From Odobenus rosmarus divergens (lineage: Eukaryota; Chordata; Mammalia; Carnivora; Odobenidae), in the NCBI RefSeq assembly GCF_000321225.1, contig NW_004450566.1, forward strand, positions 987,399 to 1,051,398: 64,000 bases of DNA. Direction: 5' to 3'. How positions within the stretch are numbered: position 1 is the first letter of the stretch; each line of letters begins with the position of its first letter. Below the pieces are notes generated by a model, which worked only from the letters and a program-made list of their open reading frames with translations, did not search any database and was not told the DNA's origin. Positions 25,001-37,000 of the stretch are shown piece after piece. A program made the translations under genes and the position numbers.

Positions 25001-28000
25001 ATTTTTTCCAAAGAAGTGGGTAAACCTGGCCCTGTCTAGGCAGGGGATTGAACAGGACTGTTTCTCTTCTTAGTCCCCTAGGGCCATCATTTTCTAAGAG
25101 CAACCAAGCCTCCCCACAGGGCCAATGACCACCACCGGCCATTATCCATAGGTCAGGGCACAGTGGTGCTGAACCAACACTTGGCACCACCTCCTGCCTT
25201 CCCTGGGGCCACTCCGGAGCAGCAGTGGGGAAAGTAGCTCCAACAAGAGATGGAAGCGGAGGTACCAGTTAAGGAACAGGGGAGGGCAGGCAGCCCGGAG
25301 CAGAGAGGGCCAGAAGAACACCGGCAAAAGGAGCAGGAGAAGACTCGAGACCCTGCACTCCTGTGCGAAGAGTCCTTTCCTCTCCACCCTCACAACTGTA
25401 GCTCCCTTTTCACACGCAGAAATACTGACCATACAGGTGTGAGTTTATTTCTGGGCTCACTCATCTGTTCCACTGAGCTAGGCCTCTGTAGGTCTGTTTT
25501 TACCTCCCCTGCACTGCTGATGAAAACATCGAAGAAATACTGTTCTGTTTGTTAGAAATAAATCGGCCAAATAAAATGATAAATGACCTTCTCTGCCTTG
25601 TTGAAGACAGAATGGTTGGGAATGGAAAGACAATTGGGAAAGCAGAAGCTTGATCTCATGAAGGAGGAACTAGGACTTTAGCTCCGGCTTGTATCGCTGA
25701 GGGAAACACACAGGCCCCCTATGACCAGTGTGACTGCAATTCTTTCCTTTCCTTTGTCCAGAGAAGCCAGCTAAAGATTTTTATATAAAATCTTCCATTA
25801 AATGTTAGCAACCATTTCCGATTATGTTATTAAACACATTGTATAGGACAGTATTCGGCAGTTCAACAATACCAACCATTTCTGAAGGCGCCGAAAGGCA
25901 AGCTACAGGAGGTAGGAATGTTTGCCTGGTGCAAAGGTGAGGCTCAATCAAGACCTGTTTGTTGAATGATAAGTAAGAGGCAGCGTTCTTAAAGGCCGTA
26001 AGTTCTCATTTTATGACAGAGTAAATGAAAAAACCGACTCAAAGATCATCTTCAGGACTACCAATCAAACTGCAAGTTAGGCCTTAAAGCGTGAACTCCA
26101 GCCAGCATGGGGCAGCATAGAAGGCATTCAATCTGAGTCGTTCCTTATGAAGGGAAAGCCACCCCACAATCCTACCTATCAGCTCTCCACCCAAGTCTTT
26201 AGCAGTTTCGTGTCCAAAATGTACCCTTATCATCCATTTTTACCTTTTCATAAGAAACCTCATCAAACATCTCCCGAATCTGAGCAGGATCCTCCACAGC
26301 TGTTGAAATAGGGTGTGAAGAATTTAATGCATCTACCTCCATCACATTAAAACACTTGCCGAAGAAATAATCGTCCTGTTGAGACAAAGACAACATCACC
26401 CACGTGATTTATATTTTAGATAATAAATATGAAAGGACTAATGTTTGGTTTGGGGTAATATGTTTATACTTCAAATTTCTGGCCCAAACCTATTCTGTAT
26501 TTATAGGGTTTACAAAATAAAATAGAATTGCTGTTGCTAAAGAGCATCCAAGAAAAAATTTTAGGTGAACATTTTAGATTTTGTTCATCTTAAATCCTAT
26601 CACTTTAGAAGACCATATTCTCTTACAAACAAAACCATGATGCCTGTAGCCAAATAGCATCAAAACAACAAACTAAAGTGTATAGATTGCAACATCTCCA
26701 ATCATCTTATTTTAAAGCAAAGAAATTTAGATTTTAAACCATGTGGTCAAAAAAAAAAATGGGTAACAAACTCAAAGTATAATCTGTTTTTTTAGGGCAT
26801 ATTACCTAATAGGATAACATACACACATAATCATTTTTATTAAGGGTTATGTGGAAATGGGAAAATATTTATGATCCATTGTAGTGTAATAGTTACATAG
26901 ACATTTTAACTATAATAAATTATGTGTACAGAAAGATGAAAATGAGAAGTCAAAATTACAGTAGGGTAAAGGACTGTTTGAGGTTTTTTTGTTTTTACTT
27001 AAAGTTTCTTTTTAACTTTATTGCATGTGATTTTCACAAGTTAAATACCTGATTAAAAAACAAAACAAAACACGTAAAGGTTTCAAAGCATTCAGTTTGT
27101 GACTCCTGAGTGTAGGCTCATATATAAACAAACGTACAGTTACCTAAAGCAAATGGGATCCTATCTGATTTGACAGGTAGAATCGTATTGAAATAACAGC
27201 AATCTGTACTTAATAATCCTTCAGTGAACAACCTGAAGGTTGAGGAAATGATATGCAACAGGCTGTCATTATTTCTATTTCTTTGATACTAAAGGAGGGT
27301 AAGATTTAACTTCATTTCCTAACAATCATAGGTTTGGAAATAAGCCTTTGTGATACCTTTAAAGTTCACTACCATTTTGGGAACCTGATTCCTAGCTCAA
27401 CTATCAAGGAGTTAATATGTCTATGAATTCTATCATTGAGGATCAGTAAGTATTTTCCAGTAACACTGAATAAAACAGATCAACCTGTTAAAAATAAGTA
27501 AATACTTACAACTTTCAGTTCAGGATGAGTCACACTGACCGACACAAACTCCATAAACTTGGCAAATCCCTCATTTAACCAAAGATCATTCCACCATTGC
27601 ATGGTGACGAGGTTCCCAAACCACTAAAAGGAAAACAGTAGATTGTTCACACATCTCTAGGGAGACTGGATTATCTACACAGCTATAAACATAAGGCATT
27701 CAGGAGGAAAGATTTCACATGTGCGATGCCAGTATATGAGCAACATTTATAGAATACTTTATCAAAGTAAAAAGAAAAAACTTTCCATGTTCATTTTAAA
27801 ACATGCTACCTAATGCTTTAAAGAACTCTCATTTTTACTTTGCCTTTTTTCCATAGGAAAATAATCGATCCAATTCATATGTCAATATGAAAAGTCTCTT
27901 CTGTCCCGTAAAAGCAACATAGATGTAGTTTCACAATTTTTAAAAGCATGATTAGCTTTGTGTACCTGGTGAGCGAGTTCATGCGACACTATCATAGTAA

Positions 28001-31000
28001 CGCCAAGCTGATCTGCTGCCGAAGACTTCTCAATGTCAAACAAGAGACTAGATTCTCTGTATGTGGTCAGTCCCCAGTTTTCCATAGCACCACTCTCAAA
28101 GTCCGGAATTGCAGCAAGATCTTGGGAAGGACACACAAATCTGTTTCCAGTCTTTAAATGACACATTGCCCGTACACACTAACTTTCAGAACGGATGGGT
28201 GTAGGGGGGCGCCTGGGTGGCTCAGTCGGTTAAGCGTCTGCCTTCGGCTTGGGTCATGATCCCAGGGTCCTGGGATCGAGCCCCGCATCGGGCTCCCTGC
28301 TCCGCGGGAAGCCTGCTTCTCCCTCTCCCACTCCCCCTGCTTGTGTTCCTGCTCTCGCTATCTCTCTCTCTGTCAAATAAATAAATAAAATCTTAAAAAA
28401 AAAAAAAGAACGGATGGGTGTAGGGATCCTAAGAAAAGCCAGGCTGGTTGTGCAGAATCCTATTCTAGGCTGGAAGAACCTTTCACAACTGAGAAAAAGA
28501 GGCTCTGTGATTCACTGAATTGCTCTGCTGCTGCGTGACCAAGTCAGATGTGGGCCCCAAGCCTCCAGACTCCCAATCTAGCTGTCTGACAGCAGAGTTT
28601 GGGGATTGAATCCTCTTAAAAATTTCCTCAATAATCCACTAGACTTAGGATGCCCCAGGCTCCAGTTCACCTAAAATCTCAAACACACAATGGTCTTAAG
28701 AGCCCATTTAAGAAGGAAAATGCAGATTTTCCTTACACTGTATAAATTTGTTAAGAAAAATTTACTGAGCACCCTGTATATTCCTACCAAATATGTGCCA
28801 ATCATGAAAAAAAGAAATGCAGCTTCTGCCCTTTGCTGTCTGCCCACTAACCCAGTTGGGTTTATCTTTAAAGTCAGAAGGTAAAATGATCACCATGACA
28901 TGCGCCTCAGAACCTAATCAAGATCGCTTTCTGCTCTAATTAGAATTTACTGTATAGATTAGGGGTGCGAAGATCAACCTGATGGTCGACACCTGCCAGA
29001 GTTTAAGGACTTGAACGGCTGAGATAACCATGGGAATGCCAAGTAGGAGGATATAATTCACAGCTGACATCATTAAATGCCACAATTTGCAAAAACTGTG
29101 CAAAATCTTCACCTTGTTTGGGTAAGGGATATGGAATGCTGAAATAATCCTCGTAAAATTCTAGAAGAGTCACTGCGGTATCCAGTGCATAATCTGCCTG
29201 ATGGATCTTGTCTGGCACAGAGTATACGGAAACCTGAAAAGAAAGATAGTTAGCTCTTCAAATGCTATTGTGGCTTCTCTCCACAACTGTATGGAAGATG
29301 GACATCAAAGGCTTCATTTTCTGCTGTATGGTTGCCAATTAAGAAAAGTAGCAGTTCCATTTCTTGTCTTAGTGCTGTTTCTGATCAACTTCCCTTCTGA
29401 AAACTACAACATGCTGGATAACATATACAAAAATGTCTTTTTAAACGTTCTTATGACATAGTGGAAAAGTAAAGAAAATTTAGATGCCAAAAGTGAGTGT
29501 GGGACCCTCCGTAGACAGCAGAGGACACTAACCTAATACAGATAGATTTGAGTTTTCACAGCATTGAAGGTCTCAGGGGATAGGAGACCAGGTCCAGAGC
29601 CTGCCCAAGGTGGAAGCCCAACAGAAGATGCACCAGGCGTAAAGCTGGACCCTAAAGGACCACACCCTTCTATAAGGGTAAACTAAAAATAGCCACCCTC
29701 TTCCTCAAGGAGACTGCAAGGGAAAAAAATGCCTTAGTCAAGTCTTGGTACTATATGGGGGAGGTCGAGGGAAGTCCTAAGAAAATCAGTAAAAGCTACT
29801 CTTCATGCTGGTTAGGAGCTACACTCACACTAGCCAGGGCGCTCAAAAATCTGAAGCTAATAGGTTGAATTAAAGTGGTTCATGAGTTCGTAAATGCTCC
29901 CAGTCACCTGACAGGAGCAAACAAATTCTCTCTGGAAGAATCCACCTTCAACTCAGGCAGTGTAAATTCAATATACACAAAGGCACTACACACCATAAGC
30001 AAGAACCAGCAGAAATAAACCACAAAATCAGACAAATACTTCAGACAGGACAGTTACTAGAATATAAAATGTATGTTTAATGTTTTTAAAGAAATAAAAG
30101 GCCTAAAAATACTAATATGTAAAAGGAGTTCTGGGCCCCAAGTCCAATGTGTATGTGGGGGGGGGTGCAGGTTAACCCCACACCTCTAAGCAGTTCAGCA
30201 ATACCGCCTGGGTGTCCCACAATTCAACTTGATTCTGACACTACCCAGAGATAGCACCAGATTCCACAACATAAAGGTTAAGTCTTACTAAACTGCCCCC
30301 CCTTCCCCTTCAGATGATATTCACAATTCCAGGTTACCATCTGTGCTTCTGATCAATAGGCTATAGTTTGGAAGTTGCAATGACCACCTCTCTAGGTGTG
30401 ATTAATTTGCAAGAGCAGCTCACAAAACTGGGGAAATCTTTAACTCGCTATAAAAGGACATGACTCAGGAACAGCCAGATGGAAGAGATGTACAGGACAA
30501 GGTACAGGAAAAGGCAAAGAGCTGCCATACCGTCTCCAGGCAGGCCACTCTGGCTGAACCTCCACACTTGCACCAACCCAGAAGCTCTCTGAAATGTCCT
30601 TTGGGTTTTTATGGAGGCTTCATCATACAGGCATGACCAATAAGGTCATTAGCCCTTGGTAATTGAACTCACTCTCCAGCCCTTCTCCACTCCCTGGAGG
30701 TCAAGGGGGCAGGACTGAAAGTTCCAACCCTCCAATCGCATGGCTGGTTCTCTGGCAACCAACCCCCATCCTTAGGTTACCTACATGCTTTCCACAAGTC
30801 ATTTCATTAACCTAACTAGAGACTCCTTTCTAGCTGTCATCAGAAAATTCCTAGTATTTTATTTAGGAGCTCCATGCTAGGGACTGGGACAAAGACCATG
30901 TATATATATTTCTTATTATAAATCACAATATCACAGTATGGAAGAGACATTATTAAAGAAATCTTTCATAAAGGATTCCCCAAAGTGGGCAATTCAATGG

Positions 31001-34000
31001 GTGAGGGTTTTTGCTGATAGTTTCACTGCGAAATTTAGATTGGTCCCTACATTCAAGTCTCAAGCATCACCTTCAAATCTCCAGGTAAGTAGAAAGATCT
31101 CTACAAGAATAAGAACTACTAGGGGAACAAAAGATTATTCATCAGAGAAGTCCTACCTATTCAGGCCTCAGTGAAAGCCAGCACAAATAAATGAGGTATC
31201 TTCAAATTAAAGCCCTCCCCCCCCCAAAAAAATTGTTTGCATTTAGAGCCCAGCCTACAGTTGAATAGGTTGTTCACTATAGTTTGGTACCCAGAAAAGG
31301 GGCAAGCAGTCCTTGAAACAAGATATTCTCTCTAGTATTCCAGTATTTACTGTCACAACTGCTCTCCCCAGAGCGATGTAATACTCTAAGCCAACTGCTC
31401 TATTTTAACTTCCTTCTCAAGACTAGAGATCCTCTGTTCAGATAGTCAATCACACTTACTTCCAAACTATAGAAAGTGATAGCCAGAAACAATTTCAGAA
31501 ACCCCTGCAGGATCTAGTCCAATGTACACATTTTGCAGAAGTATAAACTAAGTTCCAGAGGGAGCAGGGCCAAGGACAGAAAACCAGCTAATGGTGGAGC
31601 CAGAACCATGAGCGAGGCCAGGCCAAGCCTCTCCGTGTTTTTGTTATTAGAACCTCATTGTAAATACCAGCATCTGTGACAAGAGGATGCCAACCACCCC
31701 GGTTTTTGCCCAAGACTCAGGGGTGTGCCCAAAATGTGGGACTTCCAATATTAAAGCCAGGACAGTCTCAGGCAGATGAGAACAAGTTGGTCACCCTATG
31801 TGACAATCTGACAATCCCAGGGTTCACCTTGACTCCGCTCTTGGTCATCTTGCTAATAGACTTAAAATCTGAAATAATGAAGGCCACCAGGTAGGTGCTC
31901 ATCTTCACAGTGACATCAAAATGGTCTTCTATGAGTCCTTCAGCAACAGTCACAGATTTAACCTAAAATCAGAATAACTGAAATCATCAAACAAATCATC
32001 AATCACCCAATACATTGAAAATACTTGATAAAGAGAAATTTCCTAACCACCAGACATAATATTCAAAGTATACAGCACATTTGTATAATTATCTTAAAAT
32101 TTCTCTTTCCAGTATCTGATTGTAATTTCGATATTAAGGCCATTCTACTCAATTTTTTTTAAGGAGATACAATTCACATACCATATAATTCACCATTTTC
32201 AAGTATAGAGTTCAGTGGGTTTTTTTATTATATTCTCAGAGTTGTGCAACTATCATCACTAAATTTCTTTTCAATAACCCAGATGGTTGCAAACTGGCCC
32301 ATATTTGGTACGTGAGGATTGATAATATGAATGGGACAAAGCAAAACTGAGATTGTTGGTTTTGCCAAGATGTAGACCACCTGACCTTAAATATAGGTAT
32401 GAGAATTATCTGCAAAACACCGTCCAATTTGTTTTCTACAATGAGCAAACACGTAACCGTGCACAACTTAAAAAGAGCTTCTGTTTTCCTACAAAATTGA
32501 AAGTAACACGGGCCTGACATGGCCAAGCTTCCTCCAAACTCTTGATTTGCTTCATTGGAATCTGCTTTAGGTGCAGTCAGGGAGCCACCCCACAGTGGGG
32601 TGGGGGTGGTGGAGGGACAGTCGAAGAGGTCTGCTCCCCAAAAGGAAAGTCTAATATGTCAGGCAACACCAAGCAGTGGGGCAAGGCCCCGGAGAAGGAG
32701 AACGAGAGAAGAACCAGCCTGGTGAGCACAGGCATTTTCCCCGGAATCTTATTTCCACCTCCCTTTCTGAACCCTCATCCTTCTTTGTAACACCCACCCA
32801 CCAGTTCTGGTGTCTGCCGGTCACTCTGTGCTCCCCTGACTCTGATAGCCGACCTAGGTTTACTCTTGAAAAACTCCAACTTACCTTTTCTTTTTGAATG
32901 CCTTCTACCCGCCCCTAACCAAAACTTTCATTCCTGAAGTTGTGCTATTTACTAGGAAAGTAAGCTAATTAATTCAACTTTAAATGGGATGAAATCCTGC
33001 CCACTGCCCATACACTTCAATGTTCTGATGGAGTATTTGCTTTTCCAGCCACCAAAATCCTTGGAGACTCCATTGTCCTTCCCCTGAACTCCGGGGCCAC
33101 AGCCTGACTTCAGGCTAGTCCTGTAAGATTTCTGCCAGTGGGCGGGCTTTCCTGTCCAAGAGGCCAGATCACATTAGAGATTTTCCTTTCCTTAACAAAT
33201 GGGTCCTGGATAGCCATGGATTCAGGCTCCAGCATCTTTGTGAAGCCTTGGGAGCTCCCAGCCTTCACCCTGCAAACCTACGAGTTTCTCTACCAGTCTT
33301 TTTTGGTCATCAGTCTCCCCCTTAATTTCATCTGCCCCTGTTCTTTATTCTCCCAAAGCTGTGATTGATACTCTAATGAGAGAACTCACTCACAAACCCG
33401 GGAGCAATGGCATAACACTGGGGGATGGAACGATAATTGGAACAAGCTTGTTCTCTATCTCAAATTTCATATTCCTGTTTTTTGTTTGTTTTTTTTCCAT
33501 CTACAAATGTGAGTGGAATAGACAGAAGTTCTTAGTTGGTAGAGATGTGCTGAAGAGCACTTTTCACAGAGCATGGCCCTCTGAGGGGGGCCTGTCAGAA
33601 TCTTGTTTGTGGAAAGGATTTTTAAGGTATTCAGTGCTGGGGGTGGGGGGCTGGTGGTCTACAGAGTGTTAAGTGTTGCAAGGTACTATCCTAGAGGCTG
33701 GTTGTGGCTCTCAGAGTGCCACGCTAAGATTTTGCCTCCCTGGCCGGCACAGGGTTGAGCGGGGACACCCTTTAAGACTCTAGGCAAAATCTGTTCCATG
33801 TGAGTCTCATCACAGTGAGCTCTGTGGACAAAGGCTATGTGTGCTTCAGGAGTTGATCCGCATCTGTTGCAGGCTGATAGCTCAGTGGACGAGTACTTCT
33901 AAGCTGCCAGAATCATTGGTCAGTGGCACGTACTGAGTAGCTTTATTCATTTGGCACAGCCATTTTCCCACCACTTTTGGGAAAATCAGATGGAACGGCT

Positions 34001-37000
34001 GTCCACATTTGCTTTGGAATTGGAGGATGATGGTCTCTTCAAAGGGAACTGAGCTGTCTATCACTACTTACCTTTTGTACCATAATATTCCAAAAAGATT
34101 ACTTTTTTTCTGTCAGCCCAATTTCATGGATATAGTCACAAATCATATAGTTATTAGTATATCCTACATAGAAATTATAGAAAATAACTATATACTAGAA
34201 ATATACCCTTATGTGACAAAGTGTGCCCTTGAAAAGATCATATGAGAAAAGGAAGGGGAAAGTGCTTTGTGAAGGGCACTCTCATTTAAACCGGACCTGA
34301 GTGACAGTGTCCCTCCTGTCAGTACCAGGGACCTGGAATGCCACTTGGACTAAAATCCTACTTGTTTTTAGGGCTAATTTTTTCTCTGACTACAGATAAA
34401 TTATTGCTTGAAACAAAAGTACGGGTTGGAAATGAAGAAAGAAAAGTTAGCTGTCAGGCAATAAAACAAATAACACTGGTGACCTGAATATTAGTTGTCA
34501 CTGGGGTAACGCAAGTGACAGCATATCAATGGATTTTTCCTGTGAGTAGATCCACAGGAGTTCAGACTCACCAGTGGCATATTGGAGATGGCGAGGTGTC
34601 TTGGCTCCCGTCTGATCTTGACTGAAAAATTCGCTTTGAAGGCAGGTTCATCAAAGCAGGGAAAGGCCGTTCTGGCTGCAGTGGGTTCAAAGTGTGTTGA
34701 TGCAAGTACTCTAGAATTATGGTGAGTGAAATAAATATACAACATAAAGCACCAGGGACTCTAAAAGAGATGTGTGTTTGGTTTTTAATTCCTAGAGATA
34801 CCATAAGATTATGGATTTCACTACAAAAAAAAATCTTTCATAGAACAGAAGTTATCATAAACTAAGTAAAAAGACAAGTAAAAAACTGGGAAAATGGTTT
34901 GAAAGCTATGTGACAAAGGGTTAACAGCCTTGACAGATAATGAACGCTTATAAATGGATAAGACTACAACCAGCAACCAAGGGGAATAGCAGGTACAGGT
35001 CATAAACAGGCAATTCACAGAAGAAGAACCTACAAAGAGTCAATAAACGTATCAAAACCTGCTCAACTTCCTTAATAATCAATGAAATGTAAGTTAAAGG
35101 GACATATCTGTCGGCTTTTTGGCTTTAAAAAGGCTTCCCAGATACAGTATTAGCTACAGATGAGGAATATGGCAAGGGATATCAGAAGACTATAGACCCT
35201 TTAACTTAGCAATTTTATGTAGGCATTTATTCTAAGGAAATGATTTACAAAGATACTGCTATTGCTGAAAAGGTGGAAACAACCGAATCTCCACTGATGG
35301 GGTATTAGTTAAACCATTGCACATACATTATAATAAACTCATTAAAATAATGTATAGTGATAGCCATCTATATGAAACATTTCCTCAACATATTAAAATA
35401 AGATCCCGTATAGGATGGAAAACATAACATAGTTCCATTTATATAATGTTTATCCATAACCAGAGAAAAGTCTGGAAGGATGCTCCCCAAAATAAAAGTA
35501 CTAGTTATATTTAGGGGCTGTGATAGGGGACAAAATTTACTTTTTTAAAAAATTCTTTTTGGTAGCATCTGACTTTTTTTTTTTTTTTAACCTCAAAAGA
35601 ACAATATGGACTCAGAAAAATAAGTGAGTATAGTCTACTAGCAAATAAAATTTGATTTTAAAATTCAGCATTGGGGTGCCTGGGTGGCTCAGGGGTTAAA
35701 CGTCTGCCTTCGGCTCAGGTCATGACCCCGGAGTCCTGGGATCGAGCCCTATGCCGGGCTCCCTGCTTAGTGGGGAGTCTGCTTCTCCCACTCTGTCTGC
35801 CCCTCCCCCTGCTCCATTTCTCTCTCGCTCACTCTCTCTCTCAAATAAATTTAAAAAATAATAAATAAAATTCAGTATCAATTCACCCAAAATAGTTTGC
35901 CTCCTTAAAAAAACAGAACAAAAGCAAGGCAGATGAGGATCTAAGAAAAAAAAAATGTTTCTTCTAATAGGCTGTATGTATGGGATAAATTGCATCCTCC
36001 AAAAATATGTGGAAGTCTTAATCCCTCGTACCTGGGATTATGACTTTATTTGGAAATAGGGTCTTCGCAGATGTAATCAAATTAAGATGAGGCCATGAAG
36101 TTGGGCCCTAGTCTAATAAGACTAGTGTCCTTATAAGGAGGGAAATTTGGGGAATGGCCATGTGATAACAGAGGCAGAGTCTAAACTGATGTTGGTGCAA
36201 GCCAAGGAATGCCAACAATCGATGGCCACCACAAACTAGAAAGAGGGAAGGAAGGATTCTTCGCAGAGATTTAGAGAGAGCCTAGTCCTGCTAATACCTT
36301 GATTTTGGACTGCTAGCCTCCTTAACTGTGAGAGCATAAATTTCTGTTGTTTCAAGCCACCCAGTTTCTGGTACTTCGTTATAGCAGCTCTAGGAAACTA
36401 ATACTAGGCTAAGAGAATTAAAAATGTTTATTATATACCAGAAATCTAATTAAATGAACAAACAGGTACTTTGACAGAACTGAAGGGAAGAAAACTGGTT
36501 AAGACAGAATGAAAAAAATGAGATCCGAAAAACAAGGAAAAGAATCTATTGGCTATTTTTAGCTATATAAATGAAACACAAAATCAAGACATTCAACAAT
36601 CAAGGGAGATTGAAGAAATAATCCATATGAAATAACAAATTTAGTATGGGCAGCACTTGAAGTTTTCAAAAAAAAAAAATAGAAAAAAGTACCTCACTTC
36701 CCCTTCCTTGGTCCTGTAAGTGCTTTTATAGAATCCATTTAAATGCTCAGAAAGATGGCCAGCATAGTCAATGACAACCGTGTATGGGATCCCAACAGCC
36801 AGAGGCTCGGGAGCCAGAAGTGCGATTTGTTCATGAGGCGGGTACTCCAGGACTCTCAAGGGTTCTGCAGAGAGCCTCTCTCCGACTCTCGTCTTGAGGG
36901 TGGCCTTAGATATTTGCAGGAGGTGACTATGCAGGATGATGGTACTAGTAGGCTGGCTGGCTGTGATTTCTATCTCCGTGGTTCCCTCAAAAGTCAGAGT

